From: Paralithodes platypus
Taxonomy: Eukaryota > Arthropoda > Malacostraca > Decapoda > Lithodidae
NCBI GenBank assembly: GCA_032716605.1
Contig: JAVRFV010002319.1
Location: forward strand, 686,140-750,139
Length of the DNA stretch: 64,000 nucleotides
Reading direction: 5' to 3'
The notes below the pieces were generated by a model, which had not been told where the DNA came from, did not search any database, and saw only the letters and a list, made by a program, of their open reading frames with translations. Positions 1 to 10,599 of the stretch are shown here, in pieces. The translations under genes and the position numbers were made by a program. Numbering within the stretch: the first letter of the stretch is position 1; each line of letters starts with the position of its first letter.

Positions 1-193
1 CATACATATATAAAATATTCAAACACAAATGCGCTTAGGCTTCACATTCATCAACACACACACACACACACTATCTAACACACACAGAGGGGTCATTAAT
101 CAGTTTTGGTGGAGAGAGAGAGCGCGCGCGGGGGAGAGATTTGATTTTGCCCCGAGGGGCGAGTTTATTGAGCAGCGCCCCCCATCCTGTGAG

Positions 194-367
194 GGGACAA
201 CCACTAGTAAGGCGATACATACTGCTCAAAGAGCCATTATTCCACTGAAACAACAGCATCGTCGTCTGGTTACATTCATATTTGTGTTTATAAATCAGGT
301 TGGCATTATTCAGATGTGTTATTATAGTTTCCTCATTTAATTGTCACATGGTCTGTATATACGTATC

Positions 368-413
<46 letters not shown>

Positions 414-552
414 TGTAGTGACTGAATTATTAATTGACAGGTTGTAAATAATAGCACTACAGAACTAGTGCAATCGTATGAGGAGACTATTCATATTTTC
501 ATTACATCAATGGTTATTGAGATCATAGTTAGCTGAATACAATTATTGTCAA
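194..552. repeat. Diverged direct repeat, copy 1 (with poly-A)
   Basis: This segment matches 1249-1548 in order: a GGGGACAACCACT start, a TACATACTGCTCAAAG block, a TTATAGTTTCCTCATTT block, a poly-A run (372-410 here), TGACTGAATTATTAATTGACAG, and ATGGTTATTGAGATCATAG. Spacing between copies is about 1.05 kb. No coding function seen. The upstream 1-193 holds (AC)n, (GA)n and GC-rich simple sequence. Confidence 0.75.
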
Positions 553-804
553 GAATTGATTAAACACCGAATGAAGCTTCAAATAATGCACTCGTTTCCA
601 GGGACTACCACTCGGAGAGAACATTGAAGTCAAACGGTCGTCAACCAACACTTAATATGCTGAACATAAACTGTGTGTTTGTTTGTTTATTTTCTTTTTT
701 CCCTCCCTGTTCTTTTTTCCTCTTTTTTTTCCTTTAATAAATTGGCTGTGGTTCATCTTCTGTGTTTATTTTATTTAGACTGCTTTTAAACCAGTTGTTG
801 AATC

Positions 805-990
805 TTAAATTTGGTTGTTGTGCATAATATTCCTTAATTTCCCTAGAGTTGGGTCTTGTGATAGTTCTAGTTTGTGCCATATTTGTGTTGCTTGTCTATG
901 GAGTCGGACATTTAATGGTAGTGTGTTTGTGTATTCGTGTATTTGTTGTGTCGTCATTGTATAGGGGTATCTTTGGTTTGTGGCGAATCT
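805..990 (-). pseudogene. Possible LINE C-terminal remnant
   Basis: The minus strand encodes a short peptide containing LPLNVRLHRQATQIWHKLE and then a stop. This resembles the extreme C-terminus of Jockey-like LINE polymerases (pattern PLN.R.H.QA...W.K), recalled from family knowledge. The upstream part is lost in a T-run at 995-1024. Nothing of the RT catalytic core remains. Segment 553-804 is AT- and pyrimidine-rich without features. Confidence 0.3.
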
Positions 991-991
991 T

Positions 992-1027
<36 letters not shown>

Positions 1028-1248
1028 CGTGTGATTGTGAGATTGAATATACTTAGTGGGTATTTCAAGAATGTCAGGGGGTAAGGAAATGTGATTTGTA
1101 TATTAGAAGACTGTGATTAACGAGACGTGTAACATGTGGAGGGAGGTGGTAGAAAGAGAGGGATCTCGTTGGGGGTGGAAGTTTCGCTCCCAGGAATTTT
1201 TGTTCCTGTGGTATTTCAATAATAATAATAAAATAATAATAATAATAA

Positions 1249-1548
1249 GGGGACAACCACTGGTAAGGCAATACATACTGCTCAAAGAACCATTATTCTA
1301 TTGTAATAACAGTATCGTCGTCTGGTGTTATTATAGTTTCCTCATTTGATTGCCACATGTGCTGTACAGTATATAGGCCAACGTGCTCATGAAAAAAAAA
1401 AAAAAAAAAATAAAAAAAAAATGACTGAATTATTAATTGACAGGTAAATAATAGCACTACAAAACTAGTGCAATCATATGAGGAGACCATTCATGTTTTC
1501 TTACATCAATGGTTATTGAGATCATAGTTAGCTGAATACAAATATTAC
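1249..1548. repeat. Diverged direct repeat, copy 2 (with poly-A)
   Basis: Second copy of the segment at 194-552, same order of blocks and same orientation, with its own A-run (about 1392-1421). It is preceded by (AAT)n at about 1218-1248. Confidence 0.75.
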
Positions 1549-1830
1549 ATACATGATGTGACTAATATTTCGAACTACATAAATTATTATGCAATAATAG
1601 TACCACAAATATATTACAATCATATGAGGGACACTTCACATTCTTCATTACATCAACGGTTATTGAGGCCATAGTTAGCTGAATACAAGAGTCACATACA
1701 TATGTGACTAATATTACCAACTACCGAAGTTATAATGGAATTATAGTAATACAAATATTTTACAAACATGAGTTACATGGTTCAAATTCTTATTACAATA
1801 ATGGTTATTGAGGGGATAGTTGGCGCAATA
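1549..1830. repeat. Two further diverged partial repeats
   Basis: Two blocks repeat the last part of the preceding duplicated segment: both carry an AATAATAGTA-type start, a CAAATAT block, a CATGAG or CATATGAGG block and ATGGTTATTGAGG or ACGGTTATTGAGG. Together with 194-552 and 1249-1548 this looks like an old local tandem duplication. Confidence 0.55.
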
Positions 1831-2114
1831 TGACCAGTGGAGAAGTTTACATGCCGATAGTAATATAATATTTAGTAGGGTGTGTGGTTATGGGAGAGAG
1901 GGAGGGGGGTTGTAGGAGGTAGAGGAATGGGTGGGAGAGGAGGAGGGGTAGGGGGGAGGGGGAGGAGGAGGAGGTAAGGTACTCCAGGGAGGAGGAAAGT
2001 GTGAAAGGGGAGGTGTGTGTGTGTGTGTATGTGTTGGGGAGGGTGGGACATACTACATATAAATAAGTTGTTTAAGGCCAGCCATAGTACTGAAGATAAA
2101 AAAATAAATATGGT

Positions 2115-2148
<34 letters not shown>

Positions 2149-2150
2149 GA
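1831..2150. other. Purine-rich simple sequence, no gene
   Basis: A G/A-rich block (GGGAGGAGGA types, about 1890-2040), a short (GT)n and a poly-A run at about 2119-2146. No supported gene. Confidence 0.7.
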
Positions 2151-2159
2151 AAGTTTGTA

Positions 2160-2478
2160 TTTCAACGCAAGTCTACAGATATCAGCAGTATCGCTTCATC
2201 GTACCTGACACAACATATCAATAAGTAAAGAAGGAAACTGTATACATGCAAAGATCAAGAAGAGAGAGAATGAACTAATTGAAAGCGAGAGAGAAAGAGA
2301 GAAGGAGAAGGAAAGAGCGCGCCTGGGACCGGTGACGTCAAAGGGTCGCCTGGTGGACCGACCTTATTCTGTAGACTGTGCCCCGCCCGTGTTCCCCCGC
2401 CCTTATCACCGACGTTATCTCCTGGCTAATTCCCGTGGTAAATAATTTGTCTGGGGCCCCGTCAGCTCCTCCGTTAAG
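2160..2478. other. GC-rich segment with CRE-like site, function unknown
   Basis: After a GA-rich stretch (2270-2320) the composition turns GC-rich and contains a perfect TGACGTCA palindrome at 2333-2340 and two CCCCGCCC-type GC boxes at about 2379-2402. This could be a promoter fragment, but the repeats that follow reuse part of the segment, so it may equally be the first unit of the array at 2479-3130. Confidence 0.3.
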
Positions 2479-3130
2479 AATGTTATTAGCGTTTACTCTG
2501 ACACTGGCCGCCCCTTCCCGCGACATGTTAAAGCGGAGAGGAGGGATTGTGATGGGGGTCAAGCTCTCTTGCAGTGGTGTTGTGTTGTCTTGTGTTGTGT
2601 TGTGTGTGTTCCTCTGTGTGTGATGTGTTGAGTTATTAGCATTTACTTTGACACTAGCCGCTCCTTCCCGCGACTAGTTACAGCGGGGAGGAGGGTTTGG
2701 GATGGGGTCAACCTCTCCTGCAGTAGTGTTGTGTTGTCTTGCAGTAGTGTTATTTTGTCCTATGCCGTGTTGTTTTGTGTTGTTTTGTGTTGTGTGTGTT
2801 CCTCTGTGTGTGTTGTATTATTAGCGTTTACTCTGACACTATATAGCCGCCCCTTCCAGCGACATGTTATAGCGGGGAGGAGGGTTTGTGATGGGGGTCA
2901 ACCTCTCCTGAAGTAGTGTTGTTTTGTCTTGAGTGTTTTATGTGTTGTGTTGTGTTTATTGTGTTAGGTTGTGTTTGGTTGTAGTGTGTTGTGATGTAAT
3001 TAGTGTTTACCCTGACACTACTACCGAAGTATATATACACTAACTTGTATGTATATCAACTTTGACTACTACCCCCTCCCGTGAAATGTTATCGGAGCAA
3101 GCACCAGTGGGGGAATGGTGGGGATAAGGG
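2479..3130. repeat. Diverged tandem units with TGTTG-rich spacers
   Basis: A block reading TATTAGCGTTTACTCTGACAC followed by a CCCCTTCCCGCGACATGTTA-like block recurs at about 2479, 2633, 2819 and 3000, and again at about 3278. Units are about 150-280 bp and spaced by (TGTTG)-rich DNA. Open frames across this stretch are by-products of the repetition. Confidence 0.7.
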
Positions 3131-3134
3131 TACA

Positions 3135-3195
3135 CTTCTGTTGTTCTTGTTGTTCTTGTTCCCTAGGCTGCCTGGCCGAACAGCCCAGGCACTTC
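3135..3195 (-). mobile_element. 60-bp 3' stub of a LINE (same family as 33937-34923)
   Basis: The sequence matches the tail and first bases of the LINE at 33937: a TTGTTCTTGTTCCC tail followed by TAGGCTGCCTGGCCGAACAG. It is an extremely 5'-truncated copy in minus orientation. Confidence 0.65.
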
Positions 3196-3680
3196 TGTTG
3201 TGTTGTGCGTATGTATTGTGTTGTGCGTATGTGTTGTGTTGTGTATAATGTACTGTGTGTATGTTTTGTGTTGTGTCATTAGCGTTTACCCGGACACCAC
3301 CTTCTCGCAACAAGTAACAACATCAAAAGTACTAAGTTGTGTTAGGTTGGGTTATGAGTGTTGTGTTGTGCGAAGCCAAATGTGTTTCGGTGTTTGTATG
3401 ATGTTGTGTTGTATTAGTATTGTGTTGTGAGTTGTGATTTATGGGGTGTTATGTTGTGTTGTGTTGTATCGTGTTGTGTTGTGAGTTGTGATTTAAGGTG
3501 TGTTATGTTGTGTTGTGTTGTATCGTGTTGTGTTGTGAGTTGTGATTTATGGTGTGTTGTGTTGTTTCGTATGAGTTAGATGTTGTGTTGTTTCGTATGA
3601 GTTAGATGTTGTGTTGTTTCGTATGAGTTAGATGTTGCGCTATGTTGCTTTGTATTGTGTGAGTTTAGTTGTGTTGTGTG
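3196..3680. repeat. TGTTG-rich minisatellite
   Basis: Short repeats of GTGTTGTGTTG types. A unit of about 58 bp (GTTGTGAGTTGTGATTTA..) repeats three times at about 3424-3560, and a unit of about 28 bp (TTTCGTATGAGTTAGATGTT) repeats three times at 3567-3635. Confidence 0.8.
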
Positions 3681-3864
3681 AGTTAAAGAGGGTCACAAGC
3701 TAACTCTTAATTCGGATGTAATGAGAAGCTTGCATGATCCTTATATCTGCAATTGCCTTGACATTATTCAGAGAAGATTCATGCTTCTTGCGAAATTGGG
3801 GAAGAGAATTCTGGAAAAAATATATGGTTTGTGTTTAAATGACCCTAAAAAGTTGAGCAGGTAC
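3681..3864. other. Unassigned sequence
   Basis: No repeat or gene recognised. A short open frame starting at 3721 has no recognisable domain. Confidence 0.5.
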
Positions 3865-4025
3865 GGTTTCACACGAGCGCTTTTTTCCCTCAACTTTTGT
3901 CGTCAACTTTGGACTGGCAGCTTATGAGGTACACTTTATAAATGTCAATACCCCCCAAATGAATCTATCTTCAGTCTAGTGTCCGATACCGATGCAAGTC
4001 ATTCAAGAAAAAATGCCGGGGAAAA
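3865..4025. mobile_element. Family E foldback-like fragment
   Basis: It begins with a CACACGAGCG..TTTTTTCCCTCAA motif that recurs at about 57848 and 59507. Its inner part (TATCTTCAGTCTAG.. and AAGAAAAAATGCC..) matches 59540-59610 as reverse complement. This suggests a small DNA element with inverted ends, lying next to foldback element A here and at 59.6 kb. Confidence 0.4.
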
Positions 4026-4028
4026 TGC

Positions 4029-4494
4029 TTAGGGGGGTGACCTGCTTTTTTTCTCTCCTATTCTCTCTTGCTCTGGCTTGTATCCATTCGGCCCCATTCA
4101 GTCTACTGTTGTAAGACGTTTATCTCCATCCAGGTGTCAATTTCTTCCTGGTGAGCGATAGCAAACCAGCATTGTATGGAGAAATCCGGCTTCGCCGGAG
4201 AAATTTTTCTATCGAAAAATGTACAAATTTAGCCTGCTGTCAAAAACTTTAAACAAAATATGCAGGCTCACTACCGCTCGCCAGGAAAAAATCGACACTT
4301 GGATGGGAGTAAACGTCTTAAAACAGTAGGCTGAATGGGGCCGAATAGATACAATTAAAATGTAAAACTTGCAAACTAAACAAACCAAAATTGGGACAAG
4401 GACAATATAAAGTCAAATTAAATTATCAAAATCGCTGTGGAAACAAGCCAGAGCAAGAGAGAAAAGGAGAGAACAAATCCTGTGACCCCCCTTA
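4029..4494. mobile_element. Foldback element A1 with an internal insertion
   Basis: The left arm (about 4072-4176: CATTCGGCCCCATTCAG, AAGACGTTTATCTCCATCC, GGTGTCAATTTCTTCCTGG) is repeated inverted in the right arm (about 4265-4350), around a core with the hairpin TCCGGCTTCGCCGGA and TTTTTCTATCGAAAAATGTAC. The ends read TTAGGGGGGTGACC and GTGACCCCCCTTAA. The right arm is split by an 88-bp AT-rich insertion at 4355-4442 flanked by ACAA. No coding capacity. Confidence 0.8.
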
Positions 4495-4503
4495 ACCATC
4501 GAC

Positions 4504-4722
4504 ATTTGACTATAAGCACTCCTAGACTAACTCATTTGACTATAAGCACTCCTAGACAAACTCATTTGACTATAAGCACTCCTAGACAAACTCATTTGAC
4601 TATAAGCACTCCTAGACAAACTCATTTGACTATAAGCACTCCTAGACAAACTCATTTGACTATAAGCACTCCTAGACAAACTCATTTGACTATAAGCACT
4701 CCTAGACTAACTCATTTATTGT
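4504..4722. repeat. 30-bp minisatellite, about 7 copies
   Basis: Unit CATTTGACTATAAGCACTCC followed by TAGACAAACT, nearly identical copies. It starts 10 bp after the right terminus of element A1. Confidence 0.95.
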
Positions 4723-4750
4723 GTTTTGTGATCCATATGGTAATTAATGG

Positions 4751-6260
4751 TTGTACGGTGGTGCGCTAGATAGAGGTAATTATAGGGGCCTGAAAATGCT
4801 TGACCAAATCATGAAGGTCTGTGAGAGAGTCTTTGAGGGTTTGATCAGGCAAAGCATCTCCATTGATGATATGCAGTTTGGTTTTATGCCAGGACGTGGT
4901 ACAACCGATGCAATCTTCATAGTCAGGCAGATACAAGAAAGATACTTACTAAAAGGCAGGGATCTTTACTTTGTGTTTGTAGACCTGGAGAAGGCCTTTG
5001 ACAGGGTGCCTGGAGATGTTGTGCAGTGGGCTATGATGAAACTTGGTGTGGAAGAGTGGCTGGTGCGTGTGATAATGAAGATGTATGAGGATTCGCGAAC
5101 TGCGGTGAGGGTGAAAGGTGTACTGAGTGATGAGTTCACAGTCCGTGTTGGAGTTCATCAGGGTTCAGTGTTAAGCCCCCTCCTCTTTATTATGGTCCTG
5201 GAGGCACTGTCTAGAGTTTTTAGAGGCGGTCTCCCGTTGAAACTGTTTTATGCAGACCATTTAGTCCTAATAGCTGACAATATACAAGATGCTGAGGCCA
5301 AATTCAAAAGATGGAGAGAGGGCATGGCTAGGAAGGGTTTAAGAGTCAATATTAACAAAACCAAGGTTATGCATTGTAGATTGAGACGAGGCAATATGGA
5401 AAAGAGCGGTGCATACCCATGTGCAGTGTGTGGAAAGGGTGTGGGCGCTAACTCGATTCGATGTAGCATCTGTCGATGTTGGGTTCACCATGGGAGTAAG
5501 CGCTGTAGAAGAATAAAAGGACCCCTGCCGAAGGATGTCAGAAATAGAGAAATTTGAGTGCGTAGTGTGGAAAGGCGAGCTTGCGTCAAGTGATGATCCT
5601 GTGGCTGTGAATTTAGGAAATGAGTCATTGGAGCTGGTGGACAAGTTTTGTTACCTAGGAGATACCATCTCTGTCGGTGGTGGGGCCGAGGCTGCCACTG
5701 TCGTTAGAATTAGAAGTGGCTGGGGGAAGTTCAGAGAACTGCTGCCAATTCTGACCATGAAAAGAATGCCTCTCCCCCTGAAGGGAAAGGTGTATGCCTC
5801 ATGTGTTAGAAGTGCAATGACGTATGCCTCAGAAACATGGGCCATTTAAGTAGAGGATGTCAACAGAATGGAACGTAATGAGATGAGAATGGTGAGATGG
5901 ATGTGTGGAGCCAGGCTACAGGATAAAATAACAAATGTTGAGCTGAGGAGACGTTTAGGTATAAAGAGTATTAGCATGGTGATGCGTACAAGTAGATTGG
6001 GATGGTATGGACATGTAGAGAGAATGGATGAACAAAATTGGGTAAAAAATGCAGGTCTGTGATTGTGGAGGGAGCTACACCAAGGGGTGGACCGAAGAAG
6101 ACCTGGGATCGGACTTTACGTGCCGATCTCAAATCCAAAAAACTTGACAAGTGAAGCAGCCTTTAACCGGGTTGCCTGGAATGCGGCCATTAGGACAAGA
6201 GACTGAAACTGCACATATGTGTGGAATACTCGGTCTTAAAATGTTATGTATGTAAAATTG
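4751..6260 (+). pseudogene. LINE reverse transcriptase relic (family G)
   Basis: Reverse-transcribing polymerase of a non-LTR retrotransposon, 5'-truncated and broken into several frames. Visible RT blocks are FGFMPGRGTTDAIF, VFVDLEKAFDRVPGDVV and VGVHQGSVLSPLLF. The catalytic YADD motif reads YADH (about 5248-5259), so the second aspartate is lost. A C-terminal cysteine cluster (CAVCGKGVG..CSICRCWVH) looks like a zinc finger. The frame then shifts at about 5550, stops at 5847, and shifts again near 6050. It ends in a conserved tail with TATG-type repeats. Copies of its 3' end lie at 9795-10233 and 61995-62286. Clade uncertain (RTE- or L2-like); not functional. Confidence 0.9.
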
Positions 6261-6634
6261 TATGTAAAGACGACCACATGCTGCTGCTAATTAAGAAAAT
6301 ACACTCATATTAAAAATAAAGACCCAAGTTAATACCAGGAATAACTTGCATATATTCTTGATTATTGTGCACTCCATATCATACTACCTGTATACATACT
6401 CAATACACTATCTGTCCTGCAAATGCAGTATCCAATTGCAAATTCGGAATCCTGTCAAATATATCCTGGATTATATACTAGAATCTAGATCATACTACAC
6501 CTACTCAAGAAACACATCCTACAAAAAGAAGACATAGATCCAATTATATATTCTGACCCACGCAATGCTATTCTTGCGTGACTTATACCATGGGATAGCT
6601 ACACCTAATATTTATCTATTGCTCGTTGGAATAA
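6261..6634. other. AT-rich unassigned sequence
   Basis: No repeat family, coding domain or RNA gene recognised. Confidence 0.5.
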
Positions 6635-6982
6635 TCTTAACTTTTTGGCCGATTTTTGCATGTATTCATTATTTTTCTAGTTTCCTCCCTAGACCTCCAT
6701 CAAATTAAAAAAAAATCCATTAGATCCCCCTTCTAGATTAATTTGTACATTTTTCGGTAGAAAAATTTCCCGGCCGAAGGCCGCTTCTTCCAACATTACA
6801 GGCTCACTACCGTTCGCCAGGGAAAAAATTGACACCTAAATAGCACGAAAGGTCTAAATATTGACGAAGAAATGGGGCGGAAGGTCTTATAATGGACTAA
6901 CTAATGGGGCAAACATCTGAAAACTAATGGGGTTATACATGAAGGATAAAGTGGTCCAGACAACCGGCCCATCCACCCTTAA
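6635..6982 (-). mobile_element. MITE family B, copy B1
   Basis: In minus orientation it has the B order: a CTCATGTATAACCCCATTAG block, the GGCGAACGGTAGTGAGCC block, the CGGCCTTCGGCCGG hairpin, TTTCTACCGAAAAATGTAC and TTTGATGGAGGTCTAGGGAGG. The end at 6979-6982 is a TTAA preceded by CCCATCCACCC. The other end is unclear. Confidence 0.75.
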
Positions 6983-6989
6983 GATAAAA

Positions 6990-8096
6990 ACAAACTCTAT
7001 AAAACTATACTGATGTATAGTTGCCTGCATAAGTTTATAAAACTATACTGATGTATAGTTGCCTGCATAAGTTTATAAAACTATACTGATGTATAGTTGC
7101 CTGCATAAGTTTATAAAACTATACTGATGTATAGTTGCCTGCATAAGTTTATAAAACTATACTGATGTATAGTTGCCTGCATAAGTTTATAAAACTATAC
7201 TGATGTATAGTTGCCTGCATAAGTTTATAAAACTATACTGATGTATAGTTGCCTGCATAAGTTTATAAAACTATACTGATGTATAGTTGCCTGCATAAGT
7301 TTATAAAACTATACTGATGTATAGTTGCCTGCATAAGTTTAAAACTATACTGATGTATAGTTGCCTGCATAAGTTTATAAAACTATACTGATGTATAGTT
7401 GCCTGCATAAGTTTATAAAACTATACTGATGTATAGTTGCCTGCATAAGTTTATAAAACTATACTGATGTATAGTTGCCTGCATAAGTTTATAAAACTAT
7501 ACTGATGTATAGTTGCCTGCATAAGTTTATAAAACTATACTGATGTATAGTTGCCTGCATAAGTTTATAAAACTATACTGATGTATAGTTGCCTGCATAA
7601 GTTTATAAAACTATACTGATGTATAGTTGCCTGCATAAGTTTATAAAACTATACTGATGTATAGTTGCCTGCATAAGTTTATAAAACTATACTGATGTAT
7701 AGTTGCCTGCATAAGTTTATAAAACTATACTGATGTATAGTTGCCTGCATAAGTTTATAAAACTATACTGATGTATAGTTGCCTGCATAAGTTTATAAAA
7801 CTATACTGATGTATAGTTGCCTGCATAAGTTTATAAAACTATACTGATGTATAGTTGCCTGCATAAGTTTATAAAACTATACTGATGTATAGTTGCCTGC
7901 ATAAGTTTATAAACTATACTGATGTATAGTTGCCTGCATAAGTTTATAAAACTATACTGATGTATAGTTGCCTGCATAAGTCTATAAAACTATACTGATG
8001 TATAGTTGCCTGCTTAAGTTTATAAAACTATACTGATGTATAGTTGCCTGCATAAGTCTATAAAACTATACTGATGTATAGTTGCCTGCATAAGTT
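6990..8096. repeat. 38-bp satellite, about 29 copies
   Basis: Unit ATAAAACTATACTGATGTAT plus AGTTGCCTGCATAAGTTT. Each unit holds the perfect inverted repeat AACTATAC-TGAT-GTATAGTT, a potential 8-bp hairpin. Copies are nearly identical, with one 36-bp and one 37-bp variant and a few TTT to TCT changes in the last four units, which suggests recent homogenisation. It sits between MITE B1 and foldback A2. Confidence 0.97.
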
Positions 8097-8111
8097 TCGG
8101 TGTCCTTCATT

Positions 8112-8262
8112 TAAATGAGCCCACCTCGCTTTTTTTCTCTTTCTCTCCCTCTCTCTTTGGCTTACATCCATTCGGCCCCATTCAGCCTAGGCTACTGTTT
8201 TAAGACGTTTACCCCCATCCAGGTGTCAATATTTTCCTGGCGAGCGGTAGCGAGCCAGCATA
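8112..8262 (+). mobile_element. Foldback element A2, left arm only
   Basis: It matches the left arm of A1 and A4 (CATTCGGCCCCATTCAGCC, AAGACGTTTACCCCCATCC, GTGTCAATATTTTCCTGGCG). It is cut at about 8262 by the (TATC)n tail of the LINE fragment that follows. Confidence 0.8.
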
Positions 8263-8770
8263 TATATCTATCTATCTATCTATTGCCTGACGCCGTGATC
8301 CCCGAAGGTGTGGCCACGAACGAACCGCCCCCATGCACCTGTCCCCAGTCAGTCGATGCCCCTCCCCCCAACCAGCACCGCCTTCGTTCATGTACTTCCT
8401 CACTCCATCCCTCCACCTCTCATTCGGTCTACCTCTCCCTCTCTGTTCCTCCACCTCGCTCTCGTACACCCTCTTAGTCATTCTCTCGCTTTCCATACGT
8501 TCCATAATTATGGCCGAACCATCTCAAGTTGTTCCTTTTCACACTTTCCAGCACATCTGCCTCCACACCACACCTCCTTCTTACTTCCTCATTAGTCTGT
8601 CTATCCCTCCATGTAACTCTGCACGCACTCCTTAAGTAATTCATTTCCACTGTTCTCACTCTTGGTCTGAGTCTCTCAACCAACGTCCATGCTTCGCTTC
8701 CGTAAGTCAGTGTCGGGATTATCACACTGCCATGCAAGGACTTCTTCACTTCCTTAAACTTAAACACTCT
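8263..8770 (-). pseudogene. LINE C-terminal fragment (family F) with (TATC)n tail
   Basis: The minus strand encodes the region after the RT domain of a non-LTR element: YGSEAWTLVERLRPRVRTVE, LRSACRVTWRDRQTNEEVRR and RRNNLRWFGH-like sequence, then in another frame ERMTKRVYESEV and GRGRPNERWRDGVRKYM. One frameshift lies near 8500. No RT catalytic core is present. The 3' end carries TATC repeats inserted in element A2. Related 3' stubs occur near 12705, 41765 and 62651. Confidence 0.8.
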
Positions 8771-9020
8771 TAATCATTACACCATCAAGACAGTTATAAG
8801 TACAGAACATGACCACTCAACTACCCGTGATATGCCCTAGCTTCGGACGGGGGCTATACTTCGGACACTTCTGGATAAAAGTATATAACATACAGTTATG
8901 GACAAATGACTCTGCATTATGGATGAACACCGCAGACATACTTGTTTTTCCATAACATCATGTATTTATCCCATAACTGTGGTTCATTGTATAGTTTTTC
9001 TCCAGTGTCCGAAGTTACGT
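8771..9020. other. Unassigned, with tRNA-like trace at its start
   Basis: A block at about 8770-8800 (TCATTACACCATCAAGACAG) resembles part of the tRNA-like segment at 36389-36490 in minus orientation. Nothing else is recognised. Confidence 0.35.
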
Positions 9021-9039
9021 CATGTTACCGGTACCACTC

Positions 9040-9310
9040 AACAACCAACTGAACTACAAACTCTACCACTCAACTAGCACTTCAACTACCACTCAATTAC
9101 CCCTCAACTACCAACTCAACTACCACCTGAACTACCAACTCAACTACCACCTGAACTACCAACTCAACTACCACTCAATTACCATCCAACTACCACTCAA
9201 TTTCTAGCTCAACTACCACTCAACAATCAACTGAACTACCACCTCAACTACCACTCAAATACCACTTAACAACTACCACTAAACAGCCACTCAACTACCA
9301 CCAGTAGGAG
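9040..9310. repeat. Irregular CAACTACCACT minisatellite
   Basis: Degenerate 10-12 bp units of the form CAACTACCACT or GAACTACCAACT. The short open frame across it is repeat-encoded. Confidence 0.85.
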
Positions 9311-9476
9311 TGCCATAAAGGTCAGAAAGGGGGTGTTGAGACAGACATGAATTCCTTACTCCCAATATTCTGGCCTTAACTACCAACAAGCATCTTCACA
9401 GCTGCCCAAACCACCACAATTACCACAATATGTACCACAACACTCAACAAGTATACCAACGTCTTACCTACAGCTA

Positions 9477-9570
<94 letters not shown>
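9477..9570. repeat. (AC)n microsatellite
   Basis: Perfect dinucleotide tract directly adjoining the tRNA-like head of the SINE at 9571. Confidence 0.98.
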
Positions 9571-10598
<1,028 letters not shown>

Positions 10599-10599
10599 A

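Noticed and set aside
372..410. Poly-A as tail of a processed pseudogene
   Set aside because: The A-run lies inside a segment duplicated at 1249-1548 with homologous sequence on both sides of the run.
2333..2340. CRE-containing promoter
   Set aside because: TGACGTCA also occurs at 50878 and related CGTCA blocks occur in MITE ends; without a transcript signal this is not enough. Kept only as a low-confidence note.
6990..8096. CRISPR-like array
   Set aside because: Units are contiguous with no unique spacers, and the genome is eukaryotic.
8115..8635. Overlapping plus-strand Ser/Pro-rich frames
   Set aside because: They are antisense to the family F LINE fragment and foldback A2.
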